In this document: piece after piece, positions 21,596-30,445 of the stretch
Layout of the letters: each line of letters starts with the position of its first letter
Numbering within the stretch: position 1 is the first letter of the stretch
Assembly (NCBI RefSeq): GCF_004342605.1
Contig: NZ_SLZL01000006.1
Coordinates: 186,001 to 250,000, forward strand
Reading direction: 5' to 3'
Length of the DNA: 64,000 nt
Source: Caulobacter sp. BK020
GTDB lineage: Bacteria; Pseudomonadota; Alphaproteobacteria; Caulobacterales; Caulobacteraceae
The notes under the pieces: model-generated
The model's database searches: none
What the model was told of the DNA's origin: nothing
What the model saw: only the letters and a program-made list of their open reading frames with translations
Position numbers and translations under genes: made by a program

Positions 21596-23217
21596 CACGG
21601 CTTCCTCGTCCAGGCTTTCAACTGGGCCTTGCCGCCCAGCACGGCGTCGCCCGCATGATGGCCGACATAGAGCGGATAGCTGCCCGGGGCGATCGTCCAG
21701 CCCGGCTTGGCTGGATCATAGTCGGCCAGGATGCGCGGCTCGACACTCAGGGTGAGGCGCTTTGTCTGGCCCGGCGCCAGGTCGACCTTCTGGAAGCCCG
21801 CCAGGCGGACCATGGGCTTGCGCCGGCCGGACGTGACGTAGAGCTGCGGCGTGTCGGCGCCGGCCACCTTGCCGGTGTTGGTGACGTCGAAGCTGACCTT
21901 CAGCCCCTCGCCGTCCTCGACCTTGAGGTTCTGGTAGCCGAAGGTCGTGTAGGAGAGGCCGTAGCCGAACGGATAGAGCGGCTGGCGCTTTTCCTGGGCG
22001 TACCAGCGGTAGCCGACGGCCGCGCCCTCGACGTATTTCACGGGGAAACCCTTGATCGGTCCCGCCTTCTGGCCGGCGCGGCGGGAGTCGTCGATGGCGG
22101 CCTGCTCGGCGAAGCCCGGGGCGCTCGCGCGCGGCGCCTGGTCGGCGGTCTTCGGGAACGTCATGGCCAGGCGGCCCGACGGATTGACCTCGCCGAACAG
22201 CAGGCGGGCGATGGCCTGGCCGCCGCGCTGACCGGGGTACCAAGCCTGCAGCACCGCCCCGACCCGGTCGAGCCAGGGCATGGTCACCGGGCCGCCGGTC
22301 TCCAGCACCACGATGGAATTCTTGTTGGCGGCGGCGACCGCCTCGATCAAGGCGTCCTGGTTCTCGGGCAGGACGATCGATGGGGCGTCTTGCGCTTCGG
22401 TCTGCCAGTGCCAGGCAAAGACGATGGCGACGTCGGCGTCCTTGGCGGCGGCCGCGGCGGCGGCCGGGTCCTTGCCGTCGACATAGACGACCTCGGCGCC
22501 CGGCGCGGCGGCCTTGATCGCCTCCAGCGGCGAAGAGGCGTGCCAGGTGATGCGGACGAACGAGGCCGCCTCGCCGCCGTTCAGCGGGATCTCGACCGGC
22601 GCGCCGCCGACCGAGCGCACCTGGGACGAGCCGCCGCCCGAGATCACGCCGACGTCGGCATGGGCGCCGATCAGCACGATCTTCCTGGCGCTCTTGGCCA
22701 GGGGCAGCAGGTTCTCGTCGTTCTTCAGCAGCACCGCACCACGCTCGGCCACAGCCTGGGCGACCTTGGCGTGGGCGGCGTAGTCGATCGGCTGGACGGT
22801 CAGCGGGGTCGGATTGTCCATCAGGCCCGAGGTGATCACCCCATGCAGGATGCGGCGGACCATGTCGTCGAGGCGGGCCTGGCTGACCTCGCCCCTCGCG
22901 ACGGCCGCCTTCAGGTCGTCGCCGAAGAAGATCTGGGTGTCCAGCTCCTGGCCCGACTGCTGATCGAGGCCGGCCAGGACGGCCTTGACCGTGCTGTGCA
23001 CCGCGCCCCAGTCGGACATCACCCAGCCCGGATAGTTCCAGTCGCGCTTCAGCACCTTGTTCAGGAGGACGTCGTTCTGGCAGGCCCAGTCGCCATTGAC
23101 CTTGTTGTAGGCGCACATGACCGAGGCCGGATTGGCCTTCTCGATCGCGATCTGGAAGGCGAGCAAGTCGCTCTCGCGCAGATCCGCCTCGTCGATCTGG
23201 GCGTCCATCACGTGGCG
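21595..23217 (-). pseudogene. Glycoside hydrolase family 3, 5'-truncated
   Basis: The 538 residues from the first ATG (23208) cover the C-terminal two thirds of a GH3 beta-glucosidase. The nucleophile Asp is present in GWVMSDWGA, followed by the alpha/beta sandwich (ERGAVLLKND) and the fibronectin-like C-terminus ending in YPLYVGHHAGD. Full-length relatives carry roughly 230-250 more residues, including the signal peptide and most of the TIM barrel. Family similarity can be followed to RHVMDAQIDEA, where the sequence becomes GMC oxidoreductase on the other strand. Almost certainly inactive; downstream coupling to GH30 remains. Confidence 0.85.
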
Positions 23218-23999
23218 GCATCGAGAACGTCCGCCTGCTCCTGGCCTCCGACGGCCTCGGCAACGCGCACGACCTGGTCGGCCGCTTCTTCCAGGGTCAC
23301 GTCACCTACAGCAACGACGGCGACGCCGAGACCGAAGGCTCCGCGGTGACGATCACCCGCGCCGCGCCGATGGACCTCTACGCTCCGGCCAAGCGGATGG
23401 CCGCCCATTGCGTGATCGGCTCGGGCCTGCCCGCCCAGGCGCGCATGAAGACTGGCAACTTCACCGCCACCCTGTTTCGCGCCGACGTCTCCAACCCGGA
23501 CACCAGGGCGATCGCCAGGCTCGGCGGCCTCCTGACCGGCGGAGGCGGCGGCCAGACGTTCGGCTACTTCGCCATGGCCGAACATTTCCCCAACCCGGAC
23601 AGTCGCGTGACCCTGGATCCCGCCCACCGGGACGCCCTGGGAGAGCCCCGTGTCCGGCTAAGCTGGGTTTATGGCGACAGGGACCACGCCGATCTGGAGC
23701 GTTCGGTCGCCGGCTTGGCCGACGCTCTGGGCGCGTCCGGCGAAGGACGGCTGTGCTGGTCGATCGAGCATGGTCAGTTGCTGGCCAATTCCAGCGCCTC
23801 GCGTCACCACATGGGCACGACGCGGATGCATGCCGATCCGGCCAAGGGCGTGGTCGATCCCGACCTGCGGCTGCACGAGGCCCGCAACCTCTATGTGGCG
23901 GGCAGTTCGGTGTTTCCGACCTCGGGCATCGCCAATCCGACCCTCACCATCCTGGCCCTGGTCATGCGCCTGGCCGACCATCTGAAAGGCGCCCAATGA
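23214..23999 (+). pseudogene. GMC-family oxidoreductase, 5'-truncated
   Basis: The open frame reads GGIENVRLLLAS (family pattern after the FAD-binding region) and continues to the C-terminal substrate domain, with HHMGTTRMH (catalytic His) and VAGSSVFPTSGIANPTLT, the usual end of GMC enzymes. About 260 residues remain of roughly 530-560. The FAD-binding N-terminus and promoter are gone, replaced by the truncated GH3 gene. A possible internal ATG is at 23346. The last codons overlap the next gene by four bases. Confidence 0.85.
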
Positions 24000-24358
24000 T
24001 CCGCCGCCGCGATCTGCTGACCGCTCTCGTCGCCCTGGCCGCGACGCCCGTGCTGGCCCGCGGAGAGGCGCCCGCCGGCCTGGCCGAACTTGATCGCGCC
24101 GCCATCGCCAGGATCGGCGAGGCCTGGCTCGCCCGTCGCCCGGAACTCACCCTCCGGAAACTTGAGGCCCGACTGTTCCCCGGCGGACGCGGCGAAGCGG
24201 CCCTGCCCCGCCTGCGCGATCAGGCGGCCGCCGACTTCCGGCGCGGCGCGGTGTTCAGTTATCGCGGCTGGCGCCTGTCCGACACCGAAGGCGCGCTCCT
24301 TGCCCTGCTCTTCCTTGAAAGCGGATCGGCCTCGGCCCACGCACGTGTAAAAGGTTGA
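23996..24358 (+). CDS. Small exported protein, probable GMC dehydrogenase subunit
   Basis: A 120-residue protein beginning MIRRRDLLTALVALAATPVLA, a signal with a twin-arginine-like RRRD motif, so it may leave by the Tat path. It overlaps the truncated GMC oxidoreductase by four bases (ATGA). GMC dehydrogenases often have such a small third subunit (gluconate 2-dehydrogenase subunit 3 type), and the size and context fit. No catalytic motif is visible. If the GMC gene is dead, this subunit is an orphan. Confidence 0.7.
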   Translation: MIRRRDLLTALVALAATPVLARGEAPAGLAELDRAAIARIGEAWLARRPELTLRKLEARLFPGGRGEAALPRLRDQAAADFRRGAVFSYRGWRLSDTEGALLALLFLESGSASAHARVKG

Positions 24359-24539
24359 GACGACTAAAAAGCTGAGGCGCTTGGGCCGGCCAACGAGACG
24401 GGTCTGCACATGCGCGACATGAGCGAGGCCTGCTGCCCTGAAGCACGGGACTGACGGATCCAAAGCCCCACTTTTGTACAAGCCGGCGACCGCCGATCAT
24501 GGTCTCGTGGGCTGAACTTCGAGACGCCAGGAGAACGCG

Positions 24540-24971
24540 ATGAAGATCGTCAGAACCGGATCGGCCGCCTGGAGCGGCGGCATCAGGGACGGCAAGGGCT
24601 CGATCTCGACCGAGAGCGGCGCCCTGCAGGCTTACCCCTACGGCTTTTCCAGCCGCTTCGAAGGCCAAGCGGGCTCCAACCCCGAAGAGCTGATCGGCGC
24701 GGCCCACGCCGCCTGTTTCACTATGGCGCTGTCACTGGTGCTGGGCGAGGCTGGGCTGCGGGCCGACCAGATGGACACCTCGGCCAAGGTCACGCTCGAA
24801 CAGGTCGACGGCGGCTACGCGATCACCGCCTCGCACCTGACCCTGAAGGCCCGGATTCCCGGCGCCGACCAGGAGACCTTCGAAAAGCTCGCCGCCGGCG
24901 CCAAGGCCAACTGCCCGGTCTCCAAGCTACTGAACGCCGCGATCACCCTGGACGCCGCGCTGGTCGACTAG
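24540..24971 (+). CDS. OsmC-family peroxiredoxin
   Basis: A 143-residue thiol peroxidase of the OsmC group, which reduces organic hydroperoxides. The two reactive cysteines are in AHAACFTMAL and ANCPVSKLLN, and the SNPEELIGAAHAAC motif is typical. Length is normal for OsmC (140-145). The 180-base gap upstream would hold the promoter. The next gene starts 40 bases later in the same direction. Confidence 0.94.
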   Translation: MKIVRTGSAAWSGGIRDGKGSISTESGALQAYPYGFSSRFEGQAGSNPEELIGAAHAACFTMALSLVLGEAGLRADQMDTSAKVTLEQVDGGYAITASHLTLKARIPGADQETFEKLAAGAKANCPVSKLLNAAITLDAALVD

Positions 24972-25011
24972 ATCGTTGGTTGCGGCCAGGCCGGCGAGAA
25001 AGGGACTCTTC

Positions 25012-25641
25012 GTGAGCCGATACAGCTTCCTAGACCTCGCCGGCTCGGCGAGCGTGAGAGCCGCACAGGCCGAGATGGGCGCCGACCATCTCTGGACGCC
25101 CGGGCAGGTCGACCGCCGGTCCGAAGCGTTCACCGCCAACGAAGAGGCCTTCATCGCCGCGCGCGACAGCTTCTACATGGCCAGCATGTCGGAAACCGGC
25201 TGGCCCTATGTCCAGCACCGCGGCGGGCCGCCGGGCTTCCTGAGGGTGATCGACGAGACGACGCTGGCGTTCGCCGACTTCCGCGGCAATCGTCAGTACA
25301 TCAGCGTCGGCAACCTCGACGCCAACGACCGGGTGGCCTTGATCCTGGTCGACTATCCCCGACGCGCTCGCTTGAAAATCCTGGCCCACGCCGAGCGTCT
25401 GGCGCTCGACGCCGAGCCGGAGCTGCTGCCGAAGCTTCTCGACCCCGGCTACCGGGCGAAACCGGAGCGCATCTTCCGGCTGCGGCTGGCGGCGTTCGAC
25501 TGGAACTGTCCCCAGCACATCGTCCCGCGTTTCACCGAGGCCGAGATCTCTCGCGCCGTCCAGCCGCTGCACGAGAAGCTGGAGGCGCTGGAGGCTGAAA
25601 ACCGCGCCCTGCGCGAGCGCCTCGCGCAAGCCGAGCGCTAG
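25012..25641 (+). CDS. Pyridoxamine 5'-phosphate oxidase-like flavoprotein
   Basis: A 209-residue PNPOx-like split-barrel protein with a C-terminal coiled coil (LEALEAENRALRERLAQ). Motifs FYMASMSETGWPYVQHRGGP and FADFRGNRQYISVGN are typical of FMN-binding members of unknown substrate. The GTG at 25012 is chosen because AGAAAGGGA precedes it with good spacing; a TTG further upstream would lengthen the protein by 12 residues. Follows osmC closely and probably shares its transcript, consistent with an oxidative-stress role. Confidence 0.85.
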   Translation: MSRYSFLDLAGSASVRAAQAEMGADHLWTPGQVDRRSEAFTANEEAFIAARDSFYMASMSETGWPYVQHRGGPPGFLRVIDETTLAFADFRGNRQYISVGNLDANDRVALILVDYPRRARLKILAHAERLALDAEPELLPKLLDPGYRAKPERIFRLRLAAFDWNCPQHIVPRFTEAEISRAVQPLHEKLEALEAENRALRERLAQAER

Positions 25642-25654
25642 ACGCCGCGCGGCC

Positions 25655-26530
25655 CTATGAGAGATGACGGCCCAGGAAATCGCCCATGTGGTCGGCAATC
25701 TCGCGACCGTGCGTCTCCAGGGCGAAGTGCCCCGCATCGAGAAAACGCACCTCGGCCTTGGGCAGGTCACGGCGGAAGGCTTCGGCCCCCGCGGGCAGGA
25801 AGAAGGGATCCTTCGCCCCCCAGACCGCCAGGAGCGGCGGCTGGCGTTCGCGGAAGTACGCATGAAAGCGCGGATAGAGCGCGACGTTGCTCTGGTAGTC
25901 GGCGATCAGGTCCAGCTGAATGTCGGCGTTGCCCGGACGCGACATCAGGGCGTGGTCCAGCCAGTAGCCCTCCGGCGCCACCTGGGTCTCGTCGGGCGCG
26001 CCGTGGGTGTACTGCCAGCGCATCGCCTCCAGGGTGAACATGCCGCGCATGGCTTCACGATTGGCCGGCGAAGGATCGGCCCAGTAGGCGCGGGTCTCGG
26101 CCCACCCGTCGCTGAGGCCGTCTTCATAAGCGTTGCCGTTCTGCGAGACGATGGCGGTGATCGCGCCCGGCCTGGCCAGGGCCAGGCGCAGGCCGACCGG
26201 CGCGCCGTAGTCGAAGATATAGATCGCATAGCGTTCGAGACCGATGGCGTCGGTGAAGGCTTCCATGGTCTCGGCCAGGCGCGCGAAGCTGTAGTCGAAG
26301 CCGTCGGGCGCGGTGGTGAAGCCAAAGCCCGGCAGGTCGGGCGCGACCACGTGGTAACGGTCGGCCAGGCGCGGGATCAGGTCCCGGAACTGATGCGACG
26401 AGGTCGGAAAGCCGTGCAACAGCAGGATCGCCGGGCGGTCGCGGCCGCCCGCCTCGCGATAGAAGATCGAGACATCCCCGACCTCGGCGCGGCACAGGAC
26501 GATCTTGGGGGAAAGAGAGTCTGGCAACAT
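25655..26530 (-). CDS. Alpha/beta hydrolase, dehalogenase/epoxide-hydrolase type
   Basis: A 291-residue alpha/beta hydrolase without a signal peptide. The oxyanion motif [15 protein letters not shown] and the nucleophile region IFDYGAPVGLRLA suggest an Asp nucleophile, as in haloalkane dehalogenases and epoxide hydrolases. The late AGHFALETH has the catalytic His. It shares about half its residues with the exported hydrolase at 28407, including QNGNAYEDGL versus [10 protein letters not shown]. The substrate is unknown. It is convergent with the PNPOx-like gene. Confidence 0.9.
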   Translation of the reverse strand: MLPDSLSPKIVLCRAEVGDVSIFYREAGGRDRPAILLLHGFPTSSHQFRDLIPRLADRYHVVAPDLPGFGFTTAPDGFDYSFARLAETMEAFTDAIGLERYAIYIFDYGAPVGLRLALARPGAITAIVSQNGNAYEDGLSDGWAETRAYWADPSPANREAMRGMFTLEAMRWQYTHGAPDETQVAPEGYWLDHALMSRPGNADIQLDLIADYQSNVALYPRFHAYFRERQPPLLAVWGAKDPFFLPAGAEAFRRDLPKAEVRFLDAGHFALETHGREIADHMGDFLGRHLS

Positions 26531-26568
26531 CGGAGGCCCCGGTCTTTCTGCGTCTGTTCTTATGGTCT

Positions 26569-27249
26569 CTAGGCGCCGGCCCTGGCCACGGCTTGAGCCT
26601 TCTGGAAGCTCTCCATGACCGCGGCGTAGTTGGGCGCCGCCAGGCCGTAGAGTCTGGCCAGCTCGGCGGCTTCCGGACGCGCCCAGGTGCGATGCAGCTC
26701 GCTCAGCAGCGCATTGGCCGAGGTCGGCTTGATCCCGCCCTGGACGAAGCGAGCGAGACTGGTGCGCGAGGCCATCTCGCTGGGATCGCCCGAGGCGTCG
26801 ACGACCGCGTAGACCTCGTAGCCTGCCGCGCGCGCGTCCAGCGCCGGGAACATCACGCAGACACTGGTCCAGACGCCCGCCATGATCAGGGTCTTGCGGC
26901 CGCTGGCCCTGACCTGGTCGACGAAGTCGCCATTGTCCCAGGCGTTCACCTCACCCTTGCGCGGCACGTAGACGGCGTGGGGCGCAAACTCGTGGATCTC
27001 GGGCATCAGCGGGCCGTTCGAGCCGGTCGGCTCGGACGCCGTCGTGATCACCGGGATGTTGAGCAGAGTCGCGAGCCGAGCGATCATCTCGACATTGCGC
27101 CGCAGGTCCGCCACGGCGATGTCCCTGACGGTCTGGAACAGGCCCGACTGGTGATCCAGCAGCAGGATCACGGCATCGGCGGGATCCAGAAGCGCCGCGC
27201 CACCGCCCGTGGGCAGGACGCTGGTCTTCGAGTTCGGCGGCGTGGTCAT
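26569..27249 (-). CDS. Isochorismatase-like hydrolase (YcaC type)
   Basis: A 226-residue cysteine hydrolase of the isochorismatase superfamily. The catalytic Asp is in LLLDHQSGLF, and the cysteine is in AGVWTSVCVMFPALDA; PRKGEVNAWDN probably supplies the Lys. The pattern and length fit YcaC-like enzymes rather than siderophore isochorismatase, and no siderophore genes are nearby. The ATG at 27249 has GAGGACCTCC upstream. It lies 38 bases upstream of the dehalogenase-like hydrolase, so the two probably form one transcript. Confidence 0.9.
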   Translation of the reverse strand: MTTPPNSKTSVLPTGGGAALLDPADAVILLLDHQSGLFQTVRDIAVADLRRNVEMIARLATLLNIPVITTASEPTGSNGPLMPEIHEFAPHAVYVPRKGEVNAWDNGDFVDQVRASGRKTLIMAGVWTSVCVMFPALDARAAGYEVYAVVDASGDPSEMASRTSLARFVQGGIKPTSANALLSELHRTWARPEAAELARLYGLAAPNYAAVMESFQKAQAVARAGA

Positions 27250-27556
27250 GGGAGGTCCTCGGACTGTCGCGCTCGGCTCGGCGCGTCTTCTCGGACGCCC
27301 GCGCAGATCGACAATTCCCCGCCTAGACTGCTTGATCCAGTAAAGTCCGGTAAATTGCGGTTCCGCTCCTGCACGCCTCAATGACTGACGCAGGTTCAGC
27401 CGTCGGTTTCTCTGTAGATCGGGGTCGTTTTCTAAACACCACCTCGACTTCTCCAACCTTGACCGCCTTTTACCACGCCTAACCCCACGAACGTCTCCCG
27501 GAGGACTAGTCCTATCGGCCAACGCCCGCCTCGGGCTCGGTCGTCCCCCGGAGAAC
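27250..27556. promoter_or_regulatory. Divergent promoter region (hydrolase genes)
   Basis: A 307-base gap between the isochorismatase-like gene and the exported alpha/beta hydrolase. Both must be transcribed outward from here. I see no gene and no clear operator. The 27340-27430 part is less GC-rich and is the likelier promoter position. Confidence 0.4.
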
Positions 27557-28318
27557 ATGATGAAACGCGCCCTCGTTGGAATGATCGCGGCCATCGCCGC
27601 CACGGCCCCCGCTGGCGCAATCTTCGCCGCCGAAAAGCCGATCTCCATCGTCCTGGTCCACGGCGCCTTCGTCGACGCCTCGGGCTGGCGTCCAGTCTAC
27701 GAGCTGCTGTCGAAGAAGGGCTACGAGGTCCTGATCGTCCAGAACCCGACCATCACGCTGGAGGGGGACGCCGCCGCCGTCCGCCAGGCCATCGCCCAGG
27801 CCAAGCGCCCAGTAATCCTGGTCGGCCATTCCTACGGCGGCGCGGTGATCACCGAGGCCGGCGCCGACCCCAAGGTCAAGAGCTTGGTCTACCTGGCCGC
27901 CTTCGCGCCCGACGCCGGCGAGTCGGTGCTGCAACTGGCCACCACGCCGGTTCCCGGCGCGCCGCCCGCCCCGCTCCTGCCGCCCAAGGACGGCTTCATC
28001 CAGGTCGACCCGGCAAAGTTCGCCTCGGCCTTCGCGGCTGACGTCGATCCGGCCGTCACCCGCTTCATGGCCGCCTCCCAGGTACCCTGGGGCCTGGGCG
28101 CCGTCGGGGCCAAGATCAGTGCGCCGGCCTGGAAGGCCAAGCCCAGCTACTACCTGCTGGCGACGCAGGACTTGATGATCCCGCCCGCAGCCCAGCGCGC
28201 GATGGCGGTGCGAGCCAAGGCCACGCTGGTCGAAACAATCAGCAGCCACGCGGTGATGCTCTCCAAGCCCGGCTATGTCGCCGACTTCATCGCGATGGCG
28301 GCCGACCAGGCCAAGTAG
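27557..28318 (+). CDS. Exported alpha/beta hydrolase (Ser nucleophile)
   Basis: A 253-residue alpha/beta hydrolase with a signal peptide (about 24 residues, ending IFAAE). [14 protein letters not shown] holds the oxyanion loop, GHSYGGAVI the nucleophile Ser and ISSHAVML the catalytic His. Such proteins act as esterases or acyl hydrolases in the periplasm. A second ATG lies one codon downstream. It is followed after 88 bases by a second exported hydrolase. Confidence 0.9.
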   Translation: MMKRALVGMIAAIAATAPAGAIFAAEKPISIVLVHGAFVDASGWRPVYELLSKKGYEVLIVQNPTITLEGDAAAVRQAIAQAKRPVILVGHSYGGAVITEAGADPKVKSLVYLAAFAPDAGESVLQLATTPVPGAPPAPLLPPKDGFIQVDPAKFASAFAADVDPAVTRFMAASQVPWGLGAVGAKISAPAWKAKPSYYLLATQDLMIPPAAQRAMAVRAKATLVETISSHAVMLSKPGYVADFIAMAADQAK

Positions 28319-28406
28319 TCGATCCGCCACGCCGCGCCTCGCCCGCGACACATGCGGCGCGACCGCTTCCTTCCCGAAAATCCCCAGAGAACCTCAGGAG
28401 ACCTCG

Positions 28407-29393
28407 ATGACTCGCCTGCTCACATCCCTGGCGCTCGCCGCCACCTTTTCGACAGCCGCCTTGGCGCCCGCATCGGCGGCCCTGGCCGCGCCCGCCCCCA
28501 AGGCCGCGCTCGCTCGTCGGGCGCCGCCGGTCATCCACTATCGCAACGCCACGGTCGACGGCGTGAAGGTGTTCTACCGCGAGGCCGGCCCGGCGGATGG
28601 TCCGGCGGTGGTGCTGCTGCACGGTTTCCCGACCTCGTCCCACATGTTCCGTAACCTGATCCCGTTCCTGGCCGACAGATACCGCGTCATCGCGCCTGAC
28701 TATCCGGGCTATGGCCAGAGCGACGCGCCGGACCACAACCAGTTCGCCTACACCTTCGCCAACCAGGCCAACGTGGTCGACAAGCTGGTCGGCCAGCTGG
28801 GCCTCAAACGCTACGCCCTGTACGTCATGGATTACGGCGCCCCGATCGGCTACCGCCTGGCGCTGAAGCATCCAGAGCGTGTCAGCGGCCTGATCGTCCA
28901 GAACGGCAACGCCTATGACGAGGGCCTGCAATCGCCGTTTTGGGACCCGATCAAGGTGTACTGGAAGGATCGCTCGCAGAAGAACCGCGACGCCCTGAAC
29001 AACCTGGTCACGCTGGACATCACCAAGTTCCAGTACACCGACGGCATGGGCGACGTGGCGCGCATCAGCCCCGACAACTGGGTCCACGACCAAGCGCTGC
29101 TCGACCGCCCGGGCAACCGCGACGTCCAGCTGGACATGCTCGGCGACTACGGCTCCAACGTGCCGTTCTATCCGGACTTCCAGAAGTTCTTCCGCGACTA
29201 CCAGCCGCCGACCCTGATCGTCTGGGGCAAGAACGACAAGATCTTCCCGGTGGCCGGCGCCCATCCCTATCTGCGCGACCTGCCCAAGGCCGAGGTCCAT
29301 ATTCTCGACTCCGGCCACTTCGCCCTGGAAGATCGCCTGGACGTCATGGCGCCGCTGATCCACGACTTCCTCGATCGCAAGGTCGCCAATTAG
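28407..29393 (+). CDS. Exported alpha/beta hydrolase, dehalogenase/epoxide-hydrolase type
   Basis: A 328-residue protein: signal peptide (about 30 residues), then an alpha/beta hydrolase with [15 protein letters not shown], nucleophile region [13 protein letters not shown] (Asp), [11 protein letters not shown], and terminal DSGHFALED with the His. The ATG at 28407 follows CAGGAGACC and gives the signal peptide. Its cytosolic paralogue lies at 25655 on the other strand, so one cluster holds an exported and an internal version of the same fold. The substrate is unknown; role in breakdown of halogenated or epoxide compounds is a guess from the fold only. Confidence 0.88.
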   Translation: MTRLLTSLALAATFSTAALAPASAALAAPAPKAALARRAPPVIHYRNATVDGVKVFYREAGPADGPAVVLLHGFPTSSHMFRNLIPFLADRYRVIAPDYPGYGQSDAPDHNQFAYTFANQANVVDKLVGQLGLKRYALYVMDYGAPIGYRLALKHPERVSGLIVQNGNAYDEGLQSPFWDPIKVYWKDRSQKNRDALNNLVTLDITKFQYTDGMGDVARISPDNWVHDQALLDRPGNRDVQLDMLGDYGSNVPFYPDFQKFFRDYQPPTLIVWGKNDKIFPVAGAHPYLRDLPKAEVHILDSGHFALEDRLDVMAPLIHDFLDRKVAN

Positions 29394-29414
29394 CCCCCAA
29401 GATATCCGCGACGC

Positions 29415-30011
29415 TCACCGCGTCGCGGATATCCCGCCAAGACGCTGGGCGAACACCTCCTCAATCCAGGCCTCGTCGTGCGACCTCAGTTCGATGAACA
29501 GAACCCGGCGCGGCGGGCCCGCGCCGGCGTCCTTCATGGGATCGCCTGGCACGTCCAGAACCGTGGACCGCATGGCGCGCGCCAGGAGCGCCATGACCTC
29601 CTCGAAATTTCTCGCAGGGTCCTGCGCCGCGCCCTCGACCTCGCCGACAAGCGGTCGAAAAGAGGCGTTCGCCGCCGCCGACGGCATCTCGCCGGTGTCG
29701 ACCGGCGCGATGAAACGGTAGCCCCGTCCGTTCACGGTGGCGATGTATCTGGCCGAGTCCGCGTCGTCGTCGAGCACGCGGCGCAGGGCCGCGATGTGGA
29801 CCTTGAGATTGCCCTCGACGACGGTCGTGCTCGGCCAGGCTTCTTTCAGCAGTTCGCGTTTGGTGATGAGCTCGCCCGGCCTTTGAACGAAGGCCGTCAG
29901 CAGGTCCAGGGCCCGGCCTCCGACGCGAACGGCCTCCCCGTCCCTTAGAAGCAGCTGGCGTCCGGGGATGAAGAGATAGGCGCCGAAGGCGAAGGTCGGC
30001 GCCGGGGTCAT
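29415..30011 (-). CDS. Winged-helix transcriptional regulator (OmpR/CadC-type domain)
   Basis: A 198-residue protein with an OmpR/PhoB-type winged helix in its first 105 residues. It has the KRELLKEAWP recognition helix and the NGRGYRFIAPV wing. There is no receiver domain before it and no membrane helix after it, unlike OmpR and CadC. The C-terminal 90 residues are of unknown type. It is convergent with the exported hydrolase gene and is the likely local regulator of the hydrolase cluster, though no binding site was recognised. Confidence 0.85.
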   Translation of the reverse strand: MTPAPTFAFGAYLFIPGRQLLLRDGEAVRVGGRALDLLTAFVQRPGELITKRELLKEAWPSTTVVEGNLKVHIAALRRVLDDDADSARYIATVNGRGYRFIAPVDTGEMPSAAANASFRPLVGEVEGAAQDPARNFEEVMALLARAMRSTVLDVPGDPMKDAGAGPPRRVLFIELRSHDEAWIEEVFAQRLGGISATR

Positions 30012-30445
30012 GGCCCGATCGCCGGGGCCGCCGCGACCGCGCCGTCGCCATTGTTCCGGCGGCGGGCGGATTTCGAACGGTTCGACACGCCACCCTCCTT
30101 TGCATTGGACGAGCGACGGTACCGCTCCAGGCCGTCGCGCTTCAATTCGCCCATGGTCGCGCTGCGATCGTCCTAGGGCGTGCTGGACTCGACCTTCGTC
30201 TAGTCGGCTCCGCCCCGCTGGCCTTGGCCTGAGACGAAGGCCTCGCCGGGCGGCGAGGCTGGGAACGGGCGCGCGCCTGACCAGAAGGCTCCGGGTCCGC
30301 GAAACCGCCTCATACAGGGTTGACCCTAGCCGATCGTCGAACGCGCCTAGACCTTGGTTGAGGTGGAAGCAGCGCCGGTATCACGCTAGGCTGCTGGCTG
30401 CGTCGGAGAGACAGGACGTCGGAGAGACAAGGCAAAGGGCTGCTC
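30012..30445. other. Gap of 434 bases without a convincing gene
   Basis: It lies between the winged-helix gene and the histidine kinase and must hold the promoters of both divergent units. Plus-strand open frames here lack a start signal and are the effect of high GC. I see no repeat or operator. Confidence 0.4.
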
